Shown: positions 1-6,039, counted from the first letter of the stretch. The stretch is 18,278 nt of DNA from JANNGC01 sp043757045 (GCA_043757045.1 JAYVQC010000206.1:1-18278), one strand, 5' to 3'. Notes: a model not told the origin generated them from the letters alone. Numbers and translations: made by a program.

Positions 1-41
1 CTGAAGCCTCACCCCGGCGCGCGCGGAGCGACGCGCCCTAC
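1..41. repeat. Right arm of a palindromic repeat, truncated by the window edge
   Basis: Positions 5-41 nearly match the right arm of the complete palindromic repeat at 16544-16650 (GCCTCACCCCGGCGCGCG followed by GAGCGACG-CGCCCTACC) and are the reverse complement of 18215-18246. The left half would lie before the window. It abuts the inverted-repeat element that starts at 42. It is non-coding and probably one copy of a dispersed REP- or MITE-like family. Confidence 0.75.
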
Positions 42-210
42 CAAGAACGGTGTTCGGGGCGTGTTGCCCAAATGGCCGGAGCGGCGGACAGCCATGTCCG
101 CCGTCGCTCGGACTCACCAAATCAGGCCAAAATCATTCGCCCGGAAACTGCGGACATGGCTGTCCGCAACTCCTTTCGGTTTAAGCAACACGCCCCGAAC
201 ACCGTTCTTG
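42..210. repeat. MITE-like element with 26-bp perfect terminal inverted repeats
   Basis: Positions 42-67 and 185-210 are perfect inverted repeats of 26 bp. The inner part of each arm (GGCGTGTTGC) matches the terminal inverted repeats of the IS element at 995-2556, and on the left the match continues as GCGTGTTGCCCAAA. Inside lies a second inverted pair, GCGGACAGCCATGTCCGC near 85-102 and its reverse complement near 150-167. Each member of that pair is itself close to palindromic. There is no credible gene inside. The structure fits a short non-autonomous element, perhaps mobilised by a transposase of the neighbouring IS family; that link is inferred from the shared end sequence only. Confidence 0.7.
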
Positions 211-711
211 ATTCGGCGGGTGGCTAGAGTTGAACCCAGCGATGGTGGCGCCGGGCGGGCCGGGTCCAAAATTGACCGGCGCGTTTGAACCCGAACTCCG
301 AAGTCTGAACGGGTGGCCCGGGCGACCAGCCCGTCCCGCCCGGCGACCAGCCGGGCGGAATGGGAGGGAGCGTGGATGGGAAATGGGCGCAGCAAAATAG
401 TCGGACGTCCTTCTTCGTTCCGTGCGGCGAGTCGCCGCACGGCACAGGCAGGTGGCCTGTGCTACCCCGGCGGCTGCGCCGCCGCTGCTTCGGAGTTCGG
501 GCTGAAGGAACGTCTTGATCAACTCACCCTCGCCACACACGATCATGCCGTTGAATTTCTTGAACCACCGGCCTTCCGGCACTTCCGGTTCGGTGAACCA
601 CCAGTCGGCCAAGAGTCCGAGCTGATCGGCGGAGATGCTGCGACTGCTCACCCGGTCGAGCAAATGGTCGAGGAGGCGCGGAGGCAGGCCGTGGCGGCGG
701 ATGCGCGGCAT
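181..711 (-). CDS. Small conserved-looking protein (second gene of a two-gene pair) with an aberrant C-terminus
   Basis: The ATG at 709-711 lies 3 bp after the stop codon of the upstream gene (715-945), so the two are probably co-transcribed. About the first 70 residues look like a real protein: MPRIRRHGLPPRLLDHLLDR, then a stretch with LGLLADWW, PEVPEGRWFKKF, and ending near CGEGELIKTFLQP. From about residue 70 the frame enters a repeat cassette (290-501) and turns into low-complexity Pro/Arg/Gly-rich sequence to the stop at 181. The native gene was therefore probably about 80 codons, and its 3' end appears replaced by the repeat. I do not recognise a function with certainty. The pairing with a small helical protein resembles a toxin-antitoxin layout. 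The N-terminal part is much more credible than the tail. Confidence 0.5.
   Translation of the reverse strand: MPRIRRHGLPPRLLDHLLDRVSSRSISADQLGLLADWWFTEPEVPEGRWFKKFNGMIVCGEGELIKTFLQPELRSSGGAAAGVAQATCLCRAATRRTERRRTSDYFAAPISHPRSLPFRPAGRRAGRAGRPGHPFRLRSSGSNAPVNFGPGPPGATIAGFNSSHPPNQERCSGRVA
290..501. repeat. Composite repeat cassette bounded by 14-bp inverted repeats
   Basis: CCCGAACTCCGAAG at 290-303 and its exact reverse complement at 488-501 bound about 212 bp that contain several hairpins. These include a perfect 11+1+11 palindrome CCGTGCGGCGA-G-TCGCCGCACGG at 420-442, an ACAGGC/GCCTGT stem just after it, and two CCCGG-rich stems around 315-360. The right boundary coincides with the point where the 181-711 reading frame loses protein-like character, which suggests insertion into that gene's 3' end. 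Confidence 0.6.
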
Positions 712-714
712 GGG

Positions 715-945
715 CTACTCGCCGTAAAAGCCGCGCTGGATTTTTTCCCGAAGTTCCAGGGACTCGGCGCGGTCGGTTGAATCGGCCAGACGCCCGGCGA
801 GTTCGGACAATTTGTCCCCGGACAACTGCCGCTCGCGCGCCAGCTCCAAGGCGAACTGAATCACCCGCGACTGTTCCGCGCGCGGCAGTTGCTTGATGGC
901 CTCAATCACTCCGGTGGCCGTCATGGGGCGAGCTACCGCGCTCAT
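715..945 (-). CDS. Small helical protein, possible antitoxin-like first gene of a pair
   Basis: The product is 76 aa from the ATG at 943-945; an in-frame ATG at 922-924 (MTATGVIEAIKQLPRAEQ) would give 69 aa. Neither start has a clear ribosome-binding site. The sequence is helical and charged, with GVIEAIKQLPRAEQSRVIQF, then ELARERQLSGDKLSELAGRL and the end LELREKIQRGFYGE. The 'I..LP..EQ..VI.FA' pattern is common in small antitoxin-like proteins of addiction modules; this is family resemblance, not proof. It is followed 3 bp later by the gene at 711. The IS element begins only 50 bp upstream, so the original promoter may have been displaced. No DNA-binding domain can be named. Confidence 0.6.
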   Translation of the reverse strand: MSAVARPMTATGVIEAIKQLPRAEQSRVIQFALELARERQLSGDKLSELAGRLADSTDRAESLELREKIQRGFYGE

Positions 946-994
946 GTCTGTCTCGCCATCGGGATTTTTTCCCTGCTGCCGCATCGGACGCATT

Positions 995-2556
995 TCGAGG
1001 GCGTGTTGCCCAAAGGCCTCGGCGGCGCCGTCGGTCGGGAGGAGCGGAGGTTTGGGATTTCCGCGCGCCTGAAATCTCACCTGGGATCAGCGCGACGCTC
1101 CAGAGGCTCGGCCGACGCGACCACGGCGGGGCCCCGCCAAAACCACCGCCCACACCGCTGCGGCTCCGCGCTCGATTCTTTTTCCGCCCGCCCGCAGCAG
1201 GAGTTTCACGTTCTGCACGGCCGCGATCAGCCAGTCCTGGATCTCCTGCCGCCACAGCCGCCGCCACCGGCTGTGCTTGAACCCGTGTTCGTTGGCCGCC
1301 CGGCCAAAGCTGTCTTCCATCAGCCACTGCCGCCGCCGCCGGTCGCGCCGCGCCTTGGCCCCGCGCGCGATCTGTTTGCCCAAGGCCACGCGCGCGGCTT
1401 GCTCGTGCCGTTGCAACGTCCGGCCCGTTTTTGCACTCGTACATTTCTCCCGCAGCGGACAGGCCGCGCACACCTTCGCCCCCGCGCCGTATTCGTAAGT
1501 CTTGGCCCGCTCGTGGTAACGCCGGCGCGGCAGCTTCTGGCCCGCCGGGCAGGTGTAGGTGTCGTGCGCCGCATCGTAGGCAAACTGGGTCTCATCGTAA
1601 TAGTCGGCCCGTTCGGTCTGGCTCTTTTGCTGGTCGGCCAGCACCCCCAAGTGCGGCGCAATGTTCTTTTCCACGCACGCGGCCAGGTTGTCGGACGTGC
1701 CGTATTTGCTGTCGCCCACCACCACGGTCACGTTCTTTTCCGTGTTCGCCTCGTGCTGGGCCACCAGGTCCATGAGCTTGTGATTTTCAGCAATGCTCCC
1801 GGGCGTCGTCTCCACGGCGGTGATGATGATAGCGCGGGCGGCTGCCCTTCCCCGCGCGGCTGACCCGCGCGGCGTCCGGGTCGGTGCGGGAGACGTGCCG
1901 GTCGTTGACCGCCACGTAGCTCTCCGGTGTCACCGTGGCGTCGAGTTTGGTCTCCTGGGCCTGCACGATCTTTTTGTAGGCCGCGACCAGTTCGGGCGAG
2001 CTTTTCAACACCGAGTCTTTCGAGGCATGGGCGTCGATGAGACTCGAATCGACGTGGATTTTGCGCCTGGCCACCAGCCCGGCCTCGACACACTGTTGCA
2101 CCGTGCGCACGAAAATTTGTTGGAACACGTCGCGGCCCCAGCGGCGGCGGGCCTTGGAAAGCACACTGTGATGCGGGGTGACTTCCTCGAGGCTGTAGCC
2201 CAGGAACCAGAGGTAGTCGAGGCGCTCGGGCAGGCACGCCAGGAGTTCGCGCTCGCTGGGCACGTCGTCGAAGAAGAGCAGGAACATGAGTTTGGCCAGG
2301 ATGATGGGATCGACGCCTTCGTTTCCGTTGGCCCCGTAGAACTGGGCGACCTCGGCGCGCACGAAGGTGAAGTCGAGGACCTGGGCCACGCGCCGCAGCG
2401 GATGGTCGGGGCGCAGGCGGTGGTCGAGGTTGATCCGGTAGCTGAACAGCGCCTCCTGCGGTTGGTGAATGCCCATCATAGGAAAGATCGGATCAAAGCC
2501 GATCCCCATCCGTTCAAACTAATTTTGGAAAAGTGATTTGGGCAACACGCCCTCGA
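995..2556 (-). mobile_element. IS1182-type insertion sequence, about 1.56 kb
   Basis: TCGAGGGCGTGTTGCCCAAA at 995-1014 and its perfect 20-bp reverse complement at 2537-2556 flank a leftward transposase gene. Immediately outside, CATT occurs on both sides (991-994 and 2557-2560), consistent with a 4-bp target duplication. The transposase carries an inactivating lesion, so the copy is probably immobile on its own. It sits between the small-protein pair (ending at 945) and a palindromic repeat region at 2571-2631. The core of the inverted repeat recurs in the MITE-like element at 42-210. Confidence 0.85.
1087..2479 (-). pseudogene. IS1182-family transposase, disrupted by an internal frameshift or deletion
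   Basis: The N-terminal part starts best at the ATG at 2477-2479 (MMGIHQPQEALFSYRINLDH; an ATG at 2509 adds 10 residues). It has the family's N-terminal helical domain (LRPDHPLRRV, FLLFFDDVPSERELLACLPE) and the IHVDSSLIDAHAS catalytic strand. It ends out of frame near 1790. The C-terminal part continues in another frame from about 1830, with ITAVETTPGSIAENHKLMDL, VVGDSKYGTSDN, the Cys-rich CPAG...CAACPLREKC segment and the typical end HGFKHSRWRRLWRQEIQDWL. At the junction (around 1820-1835) the protein jumps from GKGSRPRY to IITAVETT. As I recall, family members have roughly ten residues there of the type HRAVDDAHGV, so a small deletion with frame loss is more likely than programmed frameshifting. 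Confidence 0.85.
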
Positions 2557-2570
2557 CATTGCCCCGGAAC

Positions 2571-2631
2571 GCCGATTTCCAAATCGGCCCGGTCCGCGCG
2601 CCGTGGGGCCGCTGCCGATTTGGAAATCGGC
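2571..2631. repeat. Paired palindromic repeats (GCCGATTTCCAAATCGG family)
   Basis: GCCGATTTCCAAATCGG at 2571-2587 and GCCGATTTGGAAATCGGC at 2614-2631 are inverted relative to each other, and each is a near-perfect palindrome. They flank a GC-rich spacer, and the whole can fold into one long hairpin or two short ones. This unit starts 14 bp beyond the right end of the IS element. From 2632 to 2760 I see no gene, only a T-rich TTTGTGTTCCTTGTGTTCTT stretch that looks like another dispersed repeat. Confidence 0.75.
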
Positions 2632-2761
2632 GCTCCTTTCCTTCTTTGTGTTCCTTGTGTTCTTGGTGGCTATTCGATCCGGGCCGGTGGGTTTTTCATC
2701 TGGCAAAGGCGAGTCGGTGGAATAAGATTCAGAGCCATAAAAAACTTCGGCCATCAAGGGC

Positions 2762-2944
2762 TTGGTTGAGCGACAACCGTTTCGGCCTTTTGCGGTCCGC
2801 CTCACCAACGGCGCAAAATACACCTTCAAAAGCACCCGGGATGTTGGCGTGACCAAGAACTACCAGATGATCTTGTTCTTCGGTGAAGATGAGGTGGTGC
2901 GGATTGACACGGACAGCATCCTTGAAATTTTTGAGGGCGAATAG
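2762..2944 (+). CDS. Small hypothetical protein, 60 aa
   Basis: The ORF begins with TTG at 2762-2764. It encodes PFRPFAVRLTNGAKYTFKST, followed by a hydrophobic ILFFGEDEVVRIDTDSIL segment and an acidic end EIFEGE. The pattern of strands with a single LTNG turn suggests a compact beta-rich domain. Similar short 'PFRPF..RLTNG..Y' proteins occur as orphan genes in Verrucomicrobiota and Planctomycetes, as far as I recall, with no assigned function. There is no good Shine-Dalgarno site; AAGGG lies only one base before the TTG. It stands alone between IS and repeat debris and the vapBC operon. From its stop to 3061 I see only possible gene debris. Confidence 0.6.
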   Translation: MVERQPFRPFAVRLTNGAKYTFKSTRDVGVTKNYQMILFFGEDEVVRIDTDSILEIFEGE

Positions 2945-3061
2945 TTCGTAAGCGGTGGCCGACCTGGTGGAAGCGGTGAGCGGGCAAGTGCCGGATGCCC
3001 ACGGGGTGCTGGAGCCAACCCGGCGCGATCCTGCTCCAACAGAAGGTGAAAGTAGGAACAC

Positions 3062-3079
3062 GCGGACTCGGCGGTCCGC
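3062..3079. repeat. Short hairpin repeat downstream of vapC
   Basis: GCGGAC-TCGGCG-GTCCGC forms a 6-bp perfect stem directly beyond the vapC stop codon (3086-3088 on the minus strand). It may act as a 3' end stabiliser. It lacks a following T-run in the vapC direction, so it is not a classic terminator. The sequence looks like one of the dispersed palindromes of this genome. Confidence 0.5.
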
Positions 3080-3085
3080 GCTCCG

Positions 3086-3526
3086 TTACGCCACGATCTC
3101 CAGCGCCTTGCGCTCCGCCGACTTCGGTTCTGTCAGCGCCGCGATGCGTTCATCCAACGTCGCCAGCACGCCGCCCCGGCGAAGGGCCAGGCCCAGCAGA
3201 TACGCATCCGTCACCTGCTGATGGCCGACCAGTCGCACGCCGGCGAAAGCGGTGGCCTCGGCGAAGGGAAGTTCTTCCGCCCAGAAGGAGTGAACCTTCG
3301 CGGCGGTATTGGCGGCGAGCACGCCGGCGGCTTCGCGCGGGGTGACGGCATCGCGGGAGAAGGCGGGGTTGGACACGATGCGAACGAAGCCTGCCTCGGT
3401 GAGCGCGCAGGTGGCCCAGCCTTTGGCGCGGTGGCGGGCGAACCAGTTGACGGCCAACTCATGTCGCGCGTGGCTGGGCCAGAGCAGCGCGATGAGCACG
3501 TTGGTGTCGAGGAGATAGCCTTTCAT
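3086..3526 (-). CDS. vapC: VapC-type PIN-domain ribonuclease toxin
   Basis: The product is 146 aa, a usual length for VapC. The PIN fold is marked by MKGYLLDTNVLIALLW (D7), the LTEAGFVRI segment (E44), VTDAYLLGLA (D107) and VLATLDERI (D125). These are the four acidic metal-binding positions expected for a Mg-dependent RNase that cleaves structured RNA such as tRNA. The start ATG overlaps the stop of the upstream antitoxin gene by ATGA, implying translational coupling. All catalytic residues are present, so it is probably an active toxin. The RNA target cannot be read from the sequence. Confidence 0.92.
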   Translation of the reverse strand: MKGYLLDTNVLIALLWPSHARHELAVNWFARHRAKGWATCALTEAGFVRIVSNPAFSRDAVTPREAAGVLAANTAAKVHSFWAEELPFAEATAFAGVRLVGHQQVTDAYLLGLALRRGGVLATLDERIAALTEPKSAERKALEIVA

Positions 3527-3750
3527 GCGCCCTCGGTTTCGAGGCGGCGCACGTCGTCCGTGGTGACTTTGGGCGAATCGGCGGGCAGTTGGAACACCAC
3601 CAGTCCGCGCTTGTCCGTGGAAGGGGTGGGAGCGTTGAGGCCGCGCCGCACGAGGTCGGAGATGGTCTTGCCCAGGGAGAGACCGCGCGCCTTGGCTTGG
3701 CGGGCCGCGAGGCTGGCGATGTCATCGTCCAGAGTGAGTGTTGTTCTCAT
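3523..3750 (-). CDS. vapB: VapB-type antitoxin
   Basis: The product is 75 aa from the ATG at 3748-3750. The N-terminus MRTTLTLDDDIASLAARQAK followed by LGKTISDLVRRGL is a typical ribbon-helix-helix DNA-binding domain (strand, then two helices). The acidic, less ordered C-terminus (VFQLPADSPKVTTDDVRRLE) is the part expected to wrap and block the toxin. The gene is the first of the operon and overlaps vapC by 4 bp. The complex probably represses its own promoter just upstream. The longer upstream-open frame is not used; this start matches family length. Confidence 0.9.
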   Translation of the reverse strand: MRTTLTLDDDIASLAARQAKARGLSLGKTISDLVRRGLNAPTPSTDKRGLVVFQLPADSPKVTTDDVRRLETEGA

Positions 3751-3756
3751 GAACGA

Positions 3757-3785
3757 ATGATGCTGAACACAAGTAATGATGTCAA
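3757..3785 (-). promoter_or_regulatory. Putative vapBC promoter, possibly giving a leaderless mRNA
   Basis: On the minus strand a perfect -35 TTGACA (3780-3785) is followed by a 17-bp spacer and a CATCAT -10 (3757-3762, four of six consensus bases). The -10 ends only 6 bp before the vapB ATG, so transcription would start at or next to the start codon. AATGATG occurs twice (3756-3762 and 3775-3781, 19 bp apart), overlapping the -10 and lying beside the -35. This could be an operator for the VapB ribbon-helix-helix dimer. Confidence 0.5.
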
Positions 3786-3816
3786 TTAGTGCATTTAGCA
3801 TCGAAAATGAATTTAG

Positions 3817-4253
3817 CTGCCAATCCAGCAGCATCTGCCCAGGGCCAGCACGCTGGTCAGCCGGTTCGTGATGCACTTCGCCAACGGCACCACGCGCCCG
3901 CGGGAAATCAAACTTGGCGATGGCGTGTGGGATTCCACCATCCCGGCCGGTGGACCCCGACGGTTGAAAACTTCGCGCGTGGACTGGATCGCCGTGCCGT
4001 AAACGCGCGGCCAGTTTGCAACTGGCAGGGCTGGCTAACCACGAAGGCACTCGCCAGTTCCTGCGCGGCCTGACTGGATAGAGCCGCCTCTGCCGGTTGC
4101 AAACCGGCAGCACGTTGAACCGGCCCGAACGACCCGAAGCAGCCGGACGGCAAACAGGCGCAGCTTTTCCTGACCACCTGGGAGAATATCTTCCCGGACC
4201 TCGCCCTCGAAACCATTCAGGCCACCGGCACCACGGCGGTCCAGCAGCGGCCA
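3817..4253 (+). pseudogene. Decayed gene remnant interrupted by repeat DNA
   Basis: Two rightward fragments look protein-derived. Around 3841-4002 the frame reads STLVSRFVMHFANGTTRPRE, then KLGDGVWDSTIPAGG and SRVDWIAVP before a TAA. Around 4146-4253 another frame reads DGKQAQLFLTTWENIFPDLA, then LETIQATGTTA. The order and spacing resemble the C-terminal region of large Verrucomicrobiota secreted proteins, in which a '.Y.DG..' strand is followed by 'LYLTTWENP.P...IESID'. That match is from memory. The two pieces are out of frame and are separated by about 140 bp of palindromic repeat sequence. The 3' end overlaps the ispE 3' end. Confidence 0.4.
4010..4108. repeat. Two related palindromes separating gene-remnant pieces
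   Basis: GCCAGTTTGCAACTGGC (4010-4026) and GCCGGTTGCAAACCGGC (4092-4108) are each near-perfect palindromes around TTGCAA and are similar to each other. Together with the sequence between them they form a repeat unit lying between the two fragments of the decayed gene at 3817-4253. Confidence 0.6.
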
Positions 4254-5089
4254 AATTTTTGGCGCACGCGTTCCTCCAGCTCCTGCGCGCCGCAGAGGTC
4301 GCGGGTGATGGCAAAAGTGGTGGAGCCGCTGCCGGACATGAGCGCGACGGCCGCGCCGTTCTCGCGCAGGAAATCCTGGAGCACGGCGAGCCACGGATAT
4401 TTTTCCAGCGCGGGGGCTTCGAGCGAGTTGTAGAACTCGCGCGCGGCTTTCCGAAGGTCTCCGGCGTCGAGCAGTTCGATCAGTTTCGCTGCGCGTCCGC
4501 GCTCGCCGTGCAGCGCAGCGGGGAAGCGCGCGAGTGCCTGGTAAGCCCACGCGGTGGCGATGCCGAAGCCGGGATGCACGAGCAGGAACGCGCCGCCTTC
4601 CAACGCGGCAAAGCTTTTCAGCGACTGAACGATCTCGCCGCGCCCGGTCGCGAGCGCGGGCTGGGTCTGGAGGAAGAACGGAATGTCGGAGCCGAGCGCC
4701 GCCGCGACCTCGTGCAACTGCGCGTGGTTCAGTGGCCCGTCGAAAAGCTCGTTGAGCGCGAGCAGCGTGGTGGCGGCATTGCCGCTGCCGCCGCCGAGTC
4801 CTGCGGCCATCGGGATTTTTTTCTCCAGGTGCATGCGTACGCCGCCGGAGATTTGGCTGCGCTGGAAAAACGCCGTCGCGGCGCGGCAGACCAAGTTGCT
4901 CGCATCCACCGGCAGGGCCGGCTCGCTGCACGTCAGCGCGATGCCGCCGTGGGTTTTCTCGAAGTGCAGTTCGTCGCAGAGCGCAACGGGCTGCATCACG
5001 GTTTCGAGCGCGTGAAAACCGTCCCCGCGTTTCCCGAGGATGTTCAGCAGCAGATTGACTTTGCAGGGCGAAAGTTTGGTGAGGCTCAC
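4217..5089 (-). CDS. ispE: 4-diphosphocytidyl-2-C-methyl-D-erythritol kinase
   Basis: The product is 290 aa, matching the usual IspE length of about 280-300. It phosphorylates CDP-methylerythritol at the 2-hydroxyl with ATP in the cytosolic MEP pathway to isoprenoid precursors. It is a GHMP kinase: SPCKVNLLLNILGKRGDGFH at the N-terminus with the substrate/catalytic K10, the ATP loop IPMAAGLGGGSGNAA (about 92-106), the catalytic D135 in ALGSDIPFF, and the C-terminal GHMP motif VALMSGSGSTTFAI. The start is GTG at 5089; homologues begin just before the S/A-P-x-K-x-N motif and no alternative start is near. There is no visible Shine-Dalgarno site. The intrinsic terminator of the upstream gene ends only about 6 bp before the start codon, so ispE expression must involve readthrough or another arrangement. 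Confidence 0.95.
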   Translation of the reverse strand: MSLTKLSPCKVNLLLNILGKRGDGFHALETVMQPVALCDELHFEKTHGGIALTCSEPALPVDASNLVCRAATAFFQRSQISGGVRMHLEKKIPMAAGLGGGSGNAATTLLALNELFDGPLNHAQLHEVAAALGSDIPFFLQTQPALATGRGEIVQSLKSFAALEGGAFLLVHPGFGIATAWAYQALARFPAALHGERGRAAKLIELLDAGDLRKAAREFYNSLEAPALEKYPWLAVLQDFLRENGAAVALMSGSGSTTFAITRDLCGAQELEERVRQKFGRCWTAVVPVA

Positions 5090-5095
5090 GAAATG

Positions 5096-5130
5096 AAAAA
5101 TGCGCCCACACCGGTACGATGCGGGCGCAA
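5096..5130 (-). terminator. Intrinsic terminator after the 5147-5641 lipoprotein gene
   Basis: On the minus strand TGCGCCC (5123-5129) pairs perfectly with GGGCGCA (5101-5107) across a 15-base loop, and five T residues follow at once (5096-5100). It lies 17 bp past the lipoprotein stop codon. It also lies directly before the ispE GTG at 5089, so it may act as an attenuator between the two genes. Confidence 0.8.
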
Positions 5131-5146
5131 ACGAAAGCAGTTCAAC

Positions 5147-5641
5147 TCAGTTGTCGAAAATGCGGAAGCGGCTGCCCGGAATGAACGGGGCCACATCGCC
5201 GCCACTGAAACCGAGCGAGGTGTCGGTCGAGAAAATGGAGTCGCTGATCACGCCCGGCTTATAGCTGTCGGGATAGGTGGGGTATTCGCTGAGCGACATG
5301 CCGCCAAAGGGGAAGTTGCGGTTGCGCATGTTCGCGTCGGGGTAAATGGGATCCTTGCTCGTGCCAATCGGGCCGTAGCTTGGAAAGGGGAAGGTGACGA
5401 TTTCATACAAGCCAATCGCCGTGCGGGCGAGGGACCGATTCACCCCTCGGATTAAGCCCGTGGTATAGGCTGAGTCGGTGTTTTCCCAGAGGTGCGTCTG
5501 TTCCATGCTGCGGCGAATTTCCCCGAGGCGGGCAAATTCGGTGACGTTCATGATGCCGCGTCCGAGTTTCTTTTCAGGCCCGGCGCAACCGGCGGCGAGG
5601 GCCACGACGGCCATCAGCGCGAGAGTTTTGGCGATTCGCAT
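5147..5641 (-). CDS. Exosortase-associated-type lipoprotein (resembles TIGR04073 family)
   Basis: The product is 164 aa. The N-terminus MRIAKTLALMAVVALAAGC is a lipoprotein signal peptide with lipobox ALAAGC, predicting lipidation at C19 and membrane attachment. The mature part begins with GPEKKLGRGIMNVTEFARLG and has an ELGRG-type glycine/asparagine region, then RSLARTAIGLYEIVTFPFP. This pattern matches my recollection of a small family annotated as putative exosortase-system-associated in Verrucomicrobia and Lentisphaerae. Its molecular role is unknown. The second half is Pro/Tyr/Ser rich (YPDANMRNRNFPFGG, YPDSYKPG). It is followed by a strong terminator and stands upstream of ispE. It would be a substrate of the LspA encoded at 17600-18199. 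Confidence 0.8.
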   Translation of the reverse strand: MRIAKTLALMAVVALAAGCAGPEKKLGRGIMNVTEFARLGEIRRSMEQTHLWENTDSAYTTGLIRGVNRSLARTAIGLYEIVTFPFPSYGPIGTSKDPIYPDANMRNRNFPFGGMSLSEYPTYPDSYKPGVISDSIFSTDTSLGFSGGDVAPFIPGSRFRIFDN

Positions 5642-6002
5642 AAGTCGTTTGTCTGTGGCGGCAGACTAGCGGGCGAAGGAAAAAGGTAAAGTGGTTTCCG
5701 GGCGGAAGTCGGCCCGGTTTTTTAGAGCGGTGCTGCAACCACGCCGCTTTCGGCGCAGGAAAAGACTTTGGCTCCACGTCAAGGAGGGGAACGACACGAG
5801 GGCACAAGGGTCTTCTGACCCCAGGGCCGACGTCTTAAGTTTTCCAGAAAGATCGGTGAGGCGCAGCACCTTACCGGCGGGCCATTCGGTTGTCTTAATG
5901 CGTCCGCCCTGTTTCTGACCCTTGCCTGCAAACAGTTGTGTGGGGTGGTTTGGAACTATCGCCACCAAGAATCCATGAAGCTGCGTCCGCCTTCCGGCGC
6001 AC

Positions 6003-6039
6003 TGTCCTAATCGGCCACTTTTTTGTCCTAATTGGCCAC
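6003..6039. repeat. 16-bp direct repeat TGTCCTAATYGGCCAC, 21-bp period
   Basis: TGTCCTAATCGGCCAC (6003-6018) and TGTCCTAATTGGCCAC (6024-6039) differ at one base and are separated by TTTTT. Directly repeated terminal sequences starting TGT are typical of IS21-family ends, so this may be a leftover IS end. An operator is the alternative. No matching second end and no transposase fragment were recognised nearby. Confidence 0.55.

Noticed and set aside
1810..1840. Programmed ribosomal frameshift in the transposase
   Set aside because: There is no typical slippery run at the junction and conserved residues appear to be missing, so a deletion is the simpler reading.
889..1863. Plus-strand ORF of 324 aa
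   Set aside because: It is antisense to the 715-945 gene and the transposase, and its translation is low complexity.
2955..3221. Short plus-strand ORF reading DLVEAVSGQVPDAHGVLEPT
   Set aside because: It runs into the vapC gene antisense and into a hairpin repeat; at most it is gene debris, too weak to annotate.
4097..5455. Plus-strand ORF of 452 aa
   Set aside because: It is antisense to ispE and the lipoprotein gene, both of which have clear family motifs.
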